A stretch of DNA of 64,000 bases. Source: Ruminococcus sp. Lineage in GTDB: Bacteria; Bacillota; Clostridia; Oscillospirales; Acutalibacteraceae. Within the stretch, counting starts at the first letter, position 1, and every line of letters starts with the position of its first letter. Where the stretch lies: contig SFGA01000002.1 of assembly GCA_004556705.1 (NCBI GenBank), positions 62,001 through 126,000 of the forward strand, written 5' to 3'. The notes beneath the pieces were generated by a model. The model was given only the letters and a program-made list of their open reading frames with translations, was not told where the DNA came from and ran no database searches. A program made the position numbers and the translations under genes. Positions 1 through 7,651 of this stretch are shown one piece after another.

Positions 1-1256
1 CTCATGCAGAGGATATAAACTACGAGGTTGCCGAGGCTGAGGAAAAGAGGGTTCGTCACGACGTAATGAGCCATGTTCACGCTTACGGCGTACAGTGCCC
101 GAAGGCAAAGGGAATTATCCATTGGGGCGCTACCTCCTGCTATGTCGGAGATAACACGGACGTTATCATAATGACAGAGGCGTTAAAGCTTGTCAGGAAA
201 AAGCTTGTCAACCTTATAAACGAGCTTTCGAAGTTTGCTATGAAATATAAGGATATGCCCTGCCTTGCATTTACTCATTTTCAGGCGGCTCAGCCGACAA
301 CCGTAGGAAAAAGAGCTTCGCTTTGGCTCAACGATTTGGTGCTTGACTTTGCACAGCTTGAGTTCCAGCTTTCACAGATGAAGCTTTTAGGCTCAAAAGG
401 CACAACGGGCACACAGGCTTCGTTCGTTGAAATTTTTGACGGCGACTCCGAGAAAATCAAGGCGCTCGACAGGAAAATTGCAGAAAAAATGGGCTTTGAA
501 AGCTGCTATATGGTATCGGGACAGACCTATTCGAGAAAGCTCGATTACAATGTTTTGAGCGTGCTTTCGGAAATTGCCCAGTCGGCTTACAAGTTCTCGG
601 GCGATATGAGATTGTTACAGCACAAAAAAGAGCTTGAAGAACCGTTTGAGAAAACTCAGATTGGCTCTTCAGCAATGGCATACAAGAGAAATCCGATGAG
701 AAGCGAAAGAATTTCATCGCTTTCAAGATATGTGATTTGCGACACGCTCAACCCTGCAATCACAGCCGCTACACAGTGGTTTGAGAGAACGCTTGATGAC
801 TCTGCGAACAAGAGAATAAGCGTACCCGAGGCTTTCCTTGCAGTTGATGCGGTGCTTGAGCTTTATATAAACGTCGTTGACGGAATTGTTGTATATCCGA
901 AGATGATTGAAAGACATCTCAACGAGGAGCTTCCGTTTATGGCGACTGAAAATATTATGATGGCTGCCGTTAAAAAAGGCGGAGACCGTCAGGAGCTTCA
1001 CGAGAGAATCCGTGTTCTTTCAATGGAGGCGGGCAAGGTCGTCAAAGTTGACGGCGGAGAAAACGATTTGGTTGACCGTATTGCGGCTGACAGTATGTTC
1101 TCACTTACAAAGGAGGAAATCCTTGCCGAAATGAAGCCTGAAAAGTTTGTCGGCAGAGCACCCGAGCAGGTTGTTGAGTTTATCGACGCCGAGGTTAAGC
1201 CGATACTTGAAAAATACAAGGATGAATTGGGAATAAGCGTAGAGATAAATGTTTAA
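1..1256 (+). CDS. purB: Adenylosuccinate lyase, 5'-truncated by window edge
   Basis: Catalyses two fumarate-releasing steps in purine synthesis (SAICAR to AICAR, adenylosuccinate to AMP) in the cytoplasm. The reading frame is open from base 3, with residues like HAEDINYEVAEAEEKR before the first ATG at 66, so the gene starts left of the window. The fumarase/ASL signature SSAMAYKRNPMRSE is seen near bases 665-705, and TTGTQASF near 397-420 matches the family's conserved block. About 418 residues are present, so only some 50-60 N-terminal residues are missing. The next gene follows after a 34-base gap. Family assignment is firm. Confidence 0.96.
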   Translation, partial: HAEDINYEVAEAEEKRVRHDVMSHVHAYGVQCPKAKGIIHWGATSCYVGDNTDVIIMTEALKLVRKKLVNLINELSKFAMKYKDMPCLAFTHFQAAQPTTVGKRASLWLNDLVLDFAQLEFQLSQMKLLGSKGTTGTQASFVEIFDGDSEKIKALDRKIAEKMGFESCYMVSGQTYSRKLDYNVLSVLSEIAQSAYKFSGDMRLLQHKKELEEPFEKTQIGSSAMAYKRNPMRSERISSLSRYVICDTLNPAITAATQWFERTLDDSANKRISVPEAFLAVDAVLELYINVVDGIVVYPKMIERHLNEELPFMATENIMMAAVKKGGDRQELHERIRVLSMEAGKVVKVDGGENDLVDRIAADSMFSLTKEEILAEMKPEKFVGRAPEQVVEFIDAEVKPILEKYKDELGISVEINV

Positions 1257-1290
1257 TAAGTGACAAATATCTTAAAAAGAGGCTGATTTA

Positions 1291-2253
1291 TTGATTTACA
1301 CCGGTGAAAAATGTCCTGTATGCGGTAAAAAATTCGTTGAGGGCGACGATATAGTCGTTTGTCCCGTTTGCGGAACTCCGCATCACAGAGATTGCTACAA
1401 TCTTCATAATGCTTGCGCTAACGAAGGCTTGCACGCTGAAAATTTTGAATGGAAGCCCGAAGCGAAGGCAGAAGAGCCGAAAGCGTTTGAGGAGCACGGA
1501 AAAAACGGAGGAAAAACCGTTGTTTGTCCGAACTGCGGAAGAGAAAATCCGGCAGAGGAGCCGAACTGTCTTTATTGCTCGGCAAGACTTTATAATGTCG
1601 GAACTGCAATTCCGCCGTTCCCGAATATGCCGTATGGAGCAAGAGTTATTGAAATTTCGCCCGACGACACAATAGGGTCGCATAAAATTTCAGACGTTGC
1701 TTCGTATATCAGAAACGGCGCAAGCAGATATATACCTAAATTTTATGCCGCTGAAAAGACGGGTAAAAAGTTCACTTTCAACTGGGCAGCGTTTTTCTTC
1801 TCACCCTATTGGTTCTTTTTCAGAAAAATGAACATTATAGGCTTCGTGCTGCTGCTTGTTTCGCTGTTTACAACGGGAGTCTGCACGACTCCGAGGTTTG
1901 TTGAAAAAACAGAGGCGTATTATGCTTCTGTCGAGCAGTACCAAAGCGGAGAGCTTTCCGTTGAGGAAATGAGCGAGGTCAGCAAGGAGTTTATTAAAAC
2001 GCCCGAGGTCATAGCTCTTGCGAGCGTTGAGCTTGCAATCAGGCTGTTTGGCGGAATTTTCGGCAACACGTTCTATAAAAAGAAAATCGAAAAGGATTTG
2101 ACCGATTTTAAGGCGGAGTCAAAAACCGATGAGGAATACCAGCTGCGGATTTTGAAACGAGGCGGTACTTCAATGGTAATGACGACGCTTGGAGTTTTAG
2201 GATATTACTGTGCGGAACAGTTGTTGATTTCGTTTATCACAAGGGGGAACTGA
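1291..2253 (+). CDS. Zinc-ribbon/RING-like membrane protein with DUF2628-like segment
   Basis: Not a gene of known function. The N-terminus carries two CxxC pairs (CPVCGKK, CPVCGTPHHRDC) spaced like a prokaryotic RING-type zinc ribbon, and a third pair (CPNCGRENPAEEPNCLYC) lies near residues 74-94. The middle has the FNWAAFFFSPYWFFFRKM stretch typical of DUF2628 membrane proteins, followed by a hydrophobic segment and a second one near the C-terminus. The start is TTG at 1291, preceded by an AAAAAGAGG ribosome-binding site. It sits 34 bases after purB and 2 bases before galU, so it is probably cotranscribed. Role unknown; zinc binding is an inference from the cysteine pattern. Confidence 0.8.
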   Translation: MIYTGEKCPVCGKKFVEGDDIVVCPVCGTPHHRDCYNLHNACANEGLHAENFEWKPEAKAEEPKAFEEHGKNGGKTVVCPNCGRENPAEEPNCLYCSARLYNVGTAIPPFPNMPYGARVIEISPDDTIGSHKISDVASYIRNGASRYIPKFYAAEKTGKKFTFNWAAFFFSPYWFFFRKMNIIGFVLLLVSLFTTGVCTTPRFVEKTEAYYASVEQYQSGELSVEEMSEVSKEFIKTPEVIALASVELAIRLFGGIFGNTFYKKKIEKDLTDFKAESKTDEEYQLRILKRGGTSMVMTTLGVLGYYCAEQLLISFITRGN

Positions 2254-2255
2254 TT

Positions 2256-3137
2256 ATGAAAATCACAAAGGCGATTATACCTGCGGCAGGACTTGGAACA
2301 AGGGTATTGCCCGCTTCAAAGTCCGTGCCGAAAGAAATGTTGAATATTGTTGATAAGCCTGCAATTCAGTACATTGTAGAAGAGGCTGTTGCGGCAGGAA
2401 TAACCGATATTCTTGTTATCACAAACAGAGGTAAGGGTGTAATTGAGGATCACTTTGACCACTCGTTTGAACTTGAGGCTTCGCTAAAGGATAATCCGTC
2501 TAAAAAGAAGATTTATGACGATGTACTCAAAGCGTCAAATCTTGCCAACATGTACTATATCAGGCAAAAAGAGACAAAAGGTCTTGCTCACGCAATTTCG
2601 TGTGCGAGAAGCTTTATCGGCAACGAACCTTTTGCTATTCTTTACGGCGATGATGTTATCGTATCTCCCGAGGGCAAGCCTGTTATCGGTCAGCTTATCG
2701 ACACATATTACAAGTACGGGGTAGGCTGCGTAGGCGTTAAGGAGGTTCCGAGAAAGGACGTACCGAAGTACTGCTCTCTTGATGTAACTCCGATTGACAA
2801 TAACGTTATGGCTGTTCACAACATTATCGAAAAGCCCACTCCCGAGGAGATTGTTTCCTGCTATTCTATTTTGGGCAGAGTTGTTATGCCGCCCGAAATT
2901 TTCGATTTGATTGAGCAGACTCCACCCGACAAGAAAAGCGGCGAGGTTTACTTTACGGACTCAATGCTTATGCTTGCTCGCCAGGGAAAACTCAATGCTG
3001 TTGACTTTGACGGCATCCGCTATGATATGGGCAACAAGCTCGGCATTATGAAGGCTAACTGTGAGGTTGCGCTCAACCATGATGAAATCGGCGAGGATTT
3101 CAAAGCTTATCTCAAAGAGCTTGTCAAGACCTTCTAA
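2256..3137 (+). CDS. galU: UTP--glucose-1-phosphate uridylyltransferase
   Basis: Makes UDP-glucose from UTP and glucose-1-phosphate for envelope polysaccharides and the Leloir pathway. The N-terminal nucleotide-binding motif AAGLGTRVLP and the lysine-bearing SVPKEMLN are intact, as are ILYGDD and IEKPTPEE. The length of 293 residues is normal for bacterial GalU. The start follows an AAGGGGGAACTG ribosome-binding site two bases past the upstream stop. A strong terminator follows. A galactokinase lies at 39421, which fits UDP-sugar metabolism in this organism. Confidence 0.96.
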   Translation: MKITKAIIPAAGLGTRVLPASKSVPKEMLNIVDKPAIQYIVEEAVAAGITDILVITNRGKGVIEDHFDHSFELEASLKDNPSKKKIYDDVLKASNLANMYYIRQKETKGLAHAISCARSFIGNEPFAILYGDDVIVSPEGKPVIGQLIDTYYKYGVGCVGVKEVPRKDVPKYCSLDVTPIDNNVMAVHNIIEKPTPEEIVSCYSILGRVVMPPEIFDLIEQTPPDKKSGEVYFTDSMLMLARQGKLNAVDFDGIRYDMGNKLGIMKANCEVALNHDEIGEDFKAYLKELVKTF

Positions 3138-3155
3138 AAGAAAATAAACATATTT

Positions 3156-3184
3156 AAGGGCACGGTTTTTCCGTGTCCTTTTTT
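3156..3184 (+). terminator. Intrinsic terminator after galU
   Basis: The arms AGGGCACGG and CCGTGTCCTT form a stem around a TTTTT loop, followed by a T run. It closes the purB-galU transcript. Confidence 0.85.
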
Positions 3185-3250
3185 GTCGAAAAACGGCGTA
3201 TTATAGCATTAAAAAAGTACAAATAATGGTACTATTCGTAACAATTTTCT

Positions 3251-3279
3251 TTGATTTTGCAGACGTATATCACTATAAT
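3251..3279 (+). promoter_or_regulatory. Sigma-A-type promoter
   Basis: TTGATT, 17-base spacer, TATAAT. It lies 35 bases upstream of the small helical protein at 3315. Confidence 0.7.
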
Positions 3280-3314
3280 CAGAGCTAGAAAATGTTACGA
3301 AAGGACACAATTAA

Positions 3315-3569
3315 ATGACACTGAATGAACTTGCAAAAGCTTACAGAGAAGACGAAAAGAGGCTTGAAAAGCAAATCGCAGCATTGCGAGAAAGCTCAAA
3401 AAATTACACGGGCGCACAGAAGCATAACGCAAACAGACATCTGCTCTGTCTTTACGAAATGAAAAGAGAAGTGGCCAATACGGCAAAAACGCTCGAAAAC
3501 TATTACACAGAAAAGTCGCAAACAAGGCTTTATCATAAAAAAAGCGACATTTTACACCCGCAATCTTAA
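3315..3569 (+). CDS. Small helical protein of unknown function
   Basis: An 84-residue, highly charged protein, not recognised. It is predicted almost wholly helical from its heptad-like content (EDEKRLEKQIAALRES) and has several Tyr and Lys near the end. No signal peptide, membrane segment or cysteine cluster is visible. It has its own near-consensus promoter and a GAAAGGA ribosome-binding site 8 bases before the ATG, which supports real expression. A second promoter starts just after it, so it appears monocistronic or weakly coupled to the next operon. Confidence 0.65.
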   Translation: MTLNELAKAYREDEKRLEKQIAALRESSKNYTGAQKHNANRHLLCLYEMKREVANTAKTLENYYTEKSQTRLYHKKSDILHPQS

Positions 3570-3577
3570 TTTTTCTA

Positions 3578-3606
3578 TTGATAATTTGATAACAAAAATG
3601 TATAAT
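3578..3606 (+). promoter_or_regulatory. Strong promoter of the IscU-like/GGGtGRT operon
   Basis: TTGATA, 17-base spacer, TATAAT. The transcript would have a leader of roughly 110 bases before the first long gene at 3727, and that leader holds a short cysteine-rich reading frame. Confidence 0.8.
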
Positions 3607-3642
3607 ACTATCGTACATTTCCATAAAGCAGAGGAATACGGT

Positions 3643-3702
3643 ATGTATATGCAAAAATGCTTTACGGCAAGCTGCTTATTGTATTGCGGCTCTTTATGGT
3701 AA
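3643..3702 (+). CDS. Possible cysteine-rich leader peptide (19 aa)
   Basis: ATG at 3643 follows AGAGGA with 7 bases of spacing. It opens a 19-codon frame with three cysteines (residues 6, 11 and 15), ending at TAA 3700-3702. It lies wholly in the leader of an operon for an iron-sulfur scaffold-like protein. A translated upstream peptide rich in cysteine codons could sense Cys-tRNA supply, or it could be a functional micro-peptide. No clear terminator or anti-terminator fold was found between it and 3727, so an attenuation mechanism is speculative. The ribosome-binding site is the main support. Confidence 0.45.
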   Translation: MYMQKCFTASCLLYCGSLW

Positions 3703-3726
3703 AACAGGAAAGGAGTTCATGTTACA

Positions 3727-4422
3727 ATGATTAACTATTCACATGAAGTTGAAACAATGTGCTGTGTTGCTAAAGGACCGCACCATGATCCCGCTCCCAT
3801 TCCCGAAGAAGGCAAATGGGTAGCTGCAAAGCAGATTACAGACATTTCAGGTTACACACACGGTATTGGCTGGTGTGCACCTCAGCAGGGCTGCTGCAAG
3901 CTCTCGCTTAACGTTAAAAACGGAATTATCGAGGAGGCTCTTGTTGAGACTGTAGGTTGCTCGGGTATGACTCACTCGGCGGCAATGGCAGCGGAAATTC
4001 TTCCGGGCAAGACTGTTCTTGAGGCTCTTAATACAGACCTTGTTTGTGATGCTATCAATACAGCAATGAGAGAGTTGTTCTTGCAGATTGTTTACGGTCG
4101 TACACAGTCTGCTTTCTCTGATGACGGACTTGTTATCGGCGCAGGTATGGAGGATCTCGGTAAGGGCTTCCGTTCAATGGTCGGCACAATGTACGGCACA
4201 AAGGCAAAGGGCGTTCGTTACCTTGAAATGACAGAGGGCTATTGTACAAGAATGGCTCTTGATGAGAATGACGAGGTTATCGGCTATGAGTTCGTTTCAC
4301 TCGGCAAGATGACAGATTTCATCAAGCAGGGTATGGAGCCCAACGAAGCATATAAGAAATCAATCGGAACTTACGGCAGATTTGATGAGGCCGCTAAGTA
4401 TATCGATCCGAGAAAAGAATAA
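3727..4422 (+). CDS. IscU/NifU-like iron-sulfur scaffold family protein
   Basis: A 231-residue protein related to IscU/NifU N-terminal scaffolds. It contains cysteine motifs GWCAPQQGCC (about residues 53-62) and VGCSGMTHSAAMAAEIL (about 78-94), the latter resembling the IscU GCG-A scaffold motif. It is longer than IscU (about 130 residues) and has an extra C-terminal region. The ribosome-binding site AAAGGAG precedes ATG at 3727. The gene is followed 18 bases later by the GGGtGRT gene, a pairing I recognise from other Firmicutes. Iron-sulfur or metal binding is inferred from homology; the substrate is unknown. Confidence 0.82.
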   Translation: MINYSHEVETMCCVAKGPHHDPAPIPEEGKWVAAKQITDISGYTHGIGWCAPQQGCCKLSLNVKNGIIEEALVETVGCSGMTHSAAMAAEILPGKTVLEALNTDLVCDAINTAMRELFLQIVYGRTQSAFSDDGLVIGAGMEDLGKGFRSMVGTMYGTKAKGVRYLEMTEGYCTRMALDENDEVIGYEFVSLGKMTDFIKQGMEPNEAYKKSIGTYGRFDEAAKYIDPRKE

Positions 4423-4440
4423 GAGAGGGAGGATTTAACA

Positions 4441-5442
4441 ATGGCACAGTTTGAAGGTTACGAAAGACGTGAGGCTAAAATCCTCGCAACTCTTAAAGAA
4501 TATGGCATTTCGTCAATCGACGAGTGTAAAGAAATTTGCGCAGAAAAAGGCATTGATCCCTATACAATCGTACAGGAAACACAGCCTATCTGCTTTGAGA
4601 ACGCTAAATGGGCTTACACCGTAGGTGCTGCTATCGCTATTAAGTCAGGCTGCACAAAGGCTGCTGATGCGGCTGCTGCTATCGGTATCGGCCTCCAGAG
4701 CTTCTGCATCCCCGGTTCTGTTGCTGAAAACCGTAAGGTTGGTCTCGGTCACGGAAACCTCGGTAAGATGCTTCTTTCCGAAGAGACAGAGTGCTTCTGC
4801 TTCCTTGCAGGACACGAGAGCTTTGCAGCTGCTGAGGGCGCAATCAAAATCGCTCTTAACGCAAACAAAGTTCGTCAGAAGAACCTCAGAGTTATCTTGA
4901 ACGGTCTCGGTAAGGACGCTGCTTACATTATTTCAAGAATCAACGGCTTCACATATTGTGAAACAGAGTTTGACCCCTACTCGGAAACCGTTAAGGTTAC
5001 AGAGCAGAGAGCATTCTCAAACGGTCCGAGAGCCGATGTTAAGTGCTACGGCGCTGACAACGTTCCCGAGGGCGTTGCTATCATGAAGCTTGAAAATGTC
5101 GGCGTTTCAATCACAGGTAACTCAACTAACCCGACAAGATTCCAGCATCCCGTTGCAGGCACATACAAAAAGTGGTGCGTTGAAAACGGCGTTAATTATT
5201 TCTCGGTTGCTTCGGGCGGCGGCACAGGCCGTACACTTCACCCCGACAACATGGCGGCAGGCCCCTCTTCTTACGGCATGACCGACACAATGGGAAGAAT
5301 GCACTCGGACGCTCAGTTCGCAGGCTCATCTTCTGTTCCGGCTCACGTTGAAATGATGGGACTTATCGGTATGGGTAACAACCCGATGGTTGGTGCTACC
5401 GTTGCAGTTGCAGTTGCAGTCGAAGAAGCAATGAAAGCATAA
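4441..5442 (+). CDS. GGGtGRT family protein
   Basis: A 333-residue protein carrying the name-giving motif SGGGTGRT (about residues 259-266). Several conserved glycine- and alanine-rich blocks (AAAAIGIGLQSF, SGCTKAADA) and cysteines suggest a ligand-binding globular enzyme. The family has no established function. It sits directly downstream of the scaffold-like gene with a GAGGGAGG ribosome-binding site, so the two likely act together. Codon use is strongly biased to common codons (GCT, GTT, AAG), suggesting high expression. A strong terminator follows. Confidence 0.9.
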   Translation: MAQFEGYERREAKILATLKEYGISSIDECKEICAEKGIDPYTIVQETQPICFENAKWAYTVGAAIAIKSGCTKAADAAAAIGIGLQSFCIPGSVAENRKVGLGHGNLGKMLLSEETECFCFLAGHESFAAAEGAIKIALNANKVRQKNLRVILNGLGKDAAYIISRINGFTYCETEFDPYSETVKVTEQRAFSNGPRADVKCYGADNVPEGVAIMKLENVGVSITGNSTNPTRFQHPVAGTYKKWCVENGVNYFSVASGGGTGRTLHPDNMAAGPSSYGMTDTMGRMHSDAQFAGSSSVPAHVEMMGLIGMGNNPMVGATVAVAVAVEEAMKA

Positions 5443-5460
5443 TCTCATAGCAATAATTTA

Positions 5461-5493
5461 AGGCAGGTAAGAAATTACCTGCCTTGTTTTTAT
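5461..5493 (+). terminator. Intrinsic terminator after GGGtGRT gene
   Basis: Perfect 9-base arms GGCAGGTAA and TTACCTGCC around GAAA, then TTGTTTTTAT. Confidence 0.9.
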
Positions 5494-5708
5494 TTGCTTT
5501 TTCTTTTTGTTGTGTCCTTACGCTGTCGGGCTTGCTCGACTTCAGACAGCCCTTGCGATATTGCAGGGAAAGTATTATCGGTGTCGGCGGTCGGCTGAAT
5601 TTCATAAGTGCCGTACTTGTTCAACATTCCGTAAACCGATTTCGGATTGCCCTGTATATTTGCCGTGCTCTCGTCAAGCCTTTTATGCGAAGTGCTCTTC
5701 TTTTTCAT
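5490..5708 (-). CDS. Small hypothetical protein
   Basis: A 72-residue basic protein with a central segment NPKSVYGMLNKYGTYEIQ followed by PTADTDNTFPAISQGL and a Lys/Arg-rich tail. The domain is not assigned; the segment looks like a conserved small Clostridia protein but I cannot name it. The upstream ribosome-binding site is weak (GGGTGATTAA). It lies 50 bases after the PIN-like gene in the same direction, so it may be the last gene of that operon. Confidence 0.55.
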   Translation of the reverse strand: MKKKSTSHKRLDESTANIQGNPKSVYGMLNKYGTYEIQPTADTDNTFPAISQGLSEVEQARQRKDTTKRKSK

Positions 5709-5758
5709 TTAATCACCCGTAATATTTTTTCACATGATGATTAAATTATGCGTTTTGC

Positions 5759-6346
5759 TTATTTCTTGCCTTTTAACAGCGGCTTGATTTTTGAAAAATA
5801 TGCGTTGCCGTCCGTTTCGCCGAATTTTTTAACAAGGGCGTTATGTATACCCTCTTTTGTCTTACAGGTCATTGTAATTTTCGCTATCGTCTTTGAAATG
5901 GTGCGGTCGCCGATTATTTCAAGAACGCTGTTTTCGATTTTTTCGATTTCCTCTAAATTGTTACCCTCGCAAATCGCACGAATTTGCTTTACAGAGTAAC
6001 CACGGTTGCACCAATATTGGCAAACAAACGAAAAACCTTGGTCTTTGGACACAATATAATAAGTGGTTTCCTTATCGTTATACTTGCCCATCAAATAGCC
6101 TATATAGGTGTCAAGCTGAGCGTCGAGAGCGTCATGGAAAATCTTATCCGTGCCGGTGATTTTCACATTTGCTTCCTTGAAAACGGTTTTTGCTGCGGAC
6201 TTTTGGATTTTCTCAACTGCTTTGATGTCGATTTTCGGTGCGTTTGTGCTGAAAAACACGACGACAACGTCGGTATCCAAAAGCTTTTCGATACCGTTTA
6301 AGCCTGCAACGGATGTGTTTTCATAGTCAATAACATAAATGCTCAT
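5759..6346 (-). CDS. PIN-like domain protein
   Basis: A 195-residue cytoplasmic protein. It opens with IYVIDYENT, a typical first acidic strand of PIN/NYN-fold nucleases. Further acidic positions (DALDAQLDTYIGYL and IVSKDQGF) match the PIN-like pattern. The C-terminal third (KIENSVLEIIGDR to the end) looks like a helical accessory domain. It starts with GAGGTGG as ribosome-binding site, 18 bases after rlmH. RNA cleavage is a family-level inference; no antitoxin partner is visible, so a toxin role is not supported. Confidence 0.72.
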   Translation of the reverse strand: MSIYVIDYENTSVAGLNGIEKLLDTDVVVVFFSTNAPKIDIKAVEKIQKSAAKTVFKEANVKITGTDKIFHDALDAQLDTYIGYLMGKYNDKETTYYIVSKDQGFSFVCQYWCNRGYSVKQIRAICEGNNLEEIEKIENSVLEIIGDRTISKTIAKITMTCKTKEGIHNALVKKFGETDGNAYFSKIKPLLKGKK

Positions 6347-6364
6347 TTTGCCACCTCAATAAAA

Positions 6365-6847
6365 TCACTTGTGATATTTGCCGCCCGAGGAAATTTGAAA
6401 AGCCCTGTATATCTGCTCTAAAAGCATTATTCGAGCCATTTGGTGCGGAAATGTCATCTGCGACATCGAAAACTTGAAATCGGACATATTTTTAATCTCG
6501 TCACTCAATCCGAAGGAGCTTCCGATTATAAAAACGATATTGCTTTTGCCGTTTACCGCTATTTCAGACAATTTTTGACTAAAAGACTCACTCGACGATT
6601 GCTTGCCCTCAATGCACATTGAAAATACATAAGAATTTGACGGGATTTTAGCCTTTATTTGCTGTGCCTCGGCGGTAAGAGCGTTTTTTATTTCGTTTTC
6701 AGACGGATTGTCCGACAGCATTTTCGGGGATAACTCAACAATGTTCAATTTGCAATACGCAGAAAGTCGCTTTTGGTATTCTTCCGAAAACTCACGCATA
6801 TATTTTTCTTTGAGCTTGCCCAAAGCTATGATTGTTATGCCAATCAT
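6365..6847 (-). CDS. rlmH: 23S rRNA (pseudouridine1915-N3)-methyltransferase
   Basis: Methylates pseudouridine 1915 of 23S rRNA on assembled ribosomes. It has the SPOUT knot signature: IIGSSFGLSDE and the C-terminal FPHQMARIMLLEQIYRAFQI with GGKYHK at the end. I start at ATG 6847 (MIGITIIALGKL), since this matches the family N-terminus, follows an AAAGGCGG ribosome-binding site and forms an ATGA overlap with the upstream MBL gene. A longer start 24 bases upstream adds residues atypical for the family. About 160 residues, the normal size. Confidence 0.95.
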   Translation of the reverse strand: MIGITIIALGKLKEKYMREFSEEYQKRLSAYCKLNIVELSPKMLSDNPSENEIKNALTAEAQQIKAKIPSNSYVFSMCIEGKQSSSESFSQKLSEIAVNGKSNIVFIIGSSFGLSDEIKNMSDFKFSMSQMTFPHQMARIMLLEQIYRAFQISSGGKYHK

Positions 6848-7638
6848 AACATCACCGCCTTTGAGTCCCAAACAGGCTTTGCGATTTTGAGGATATAGTC
6901 GCTATCCTCCTTTGCGCCTGCGCAGGTGAGAGATGCATAGGTGGTCTGATATGCAAGCTCGGGAAAATTGTTTTCCTTGCTCAAATGTCCCAAAACAAGC
7001 CTTGTTGTACCGCCTTCAAGGAGTTTAACCGCTTCGTCGGCGCAAGAGTCGTTAGACAGATGCCCTTTTTCGCCGAGTATTCTCCTTTTAAGCTGATACG
7101 GGTATTTCGTGCTGTTTTCAAGCATGTGTATATCGTGATTTGACTCAAGAAAAACAAGGTCGGAGCCTGAAATTGCATTGTGCACGGTGCTCGTCATAAT
7201 GCCGAGGTCGGTTGCGACGGAAATTTTTCGTCCGTCGGGCGTTTCGACGGTGTAGCCGCAGCTTTCAATTGCGTCGTGAGAGGTGCGGAACGGCTTTACA
7301 AATATACCGTTTGCATCATAGCCGTTTTCGTCAATCGGTAAGGTGTCGATATTTTTGCCCTGAAGCGTGTTGCTTTCAAGAAAGCTCAAGGTTTTTTCAA
7401 GGGAAAGAACTTTAATATTATGCTTTGCCGCAAAAACCTTTAAGCCGCTAACGTGGTCGTAATGCTCGTGCGTTATAAATATAGCACTTATGCTGTCGGG
7501 GTCAACGCCGATATTGTGAAGTGCCTCGTCGGTTCGCTTTGCACTGACGCCAACGTCTATAAGCACGCCGTTTTCGCCACAGCCTATGTAAATTGAATTT
7601 CCGCTTGAGGACGAAAACAGCGGACAGAATTTTGCCAT
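6844..7638 (-). CDS. MBL-fold metallohydrolase, WalJ/YycJ family
   Basis: A 264-residue metallo-beta-lactamase-fold protein with the metal motif THEHYDH at residues 56-62. Later ligands are plausibly in FRTSHD and LGHLS. The N-terminal FCPLFSSSSGNS is characteristic of the YycJ/WalJ exonuclease-like family next to rlmH in many Firmicutes. It starts 13 bases after the GDPD gene with an AGGAG site and overlaps rlmH by 4 bases. A nuclease role follows from family work on WalJ; it is not shown by the sequence itself. Confidence 0.9.
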   Translation of the reverse strand: MAKFCPLFSSSSGNSIYIGCGENGVLIDVGVSAKRTDEALHNIGVDPDSISAIFITHEHYDHVSGLKVFAAKHNIKVLSLEKTLSFLESNTLQGKNIDTLPIDENGYDANGIFVKPFRTSHDAIESCGYTVETPDGRKISVATDLGIMTSTVHNAISGSDLVFLESNHDIHMLENSTKYPYQLKRRILGEKGHLSNDSCADEAVKLLEGGTTRLVLGHLSKENNFPELAYQTTYASLTCAGAKEDSDYILKIAKPVWDSKAVML

Positions 7639-7651
7639 AATTACTCCTTGA

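Noticed and set aside
5759..6346. Toxin-antitoxin system with the PIN-like protein as toxin
   Set aside because: No small antitoxin gene overlaps or precedes it; the operon partners are housekeeping genes.
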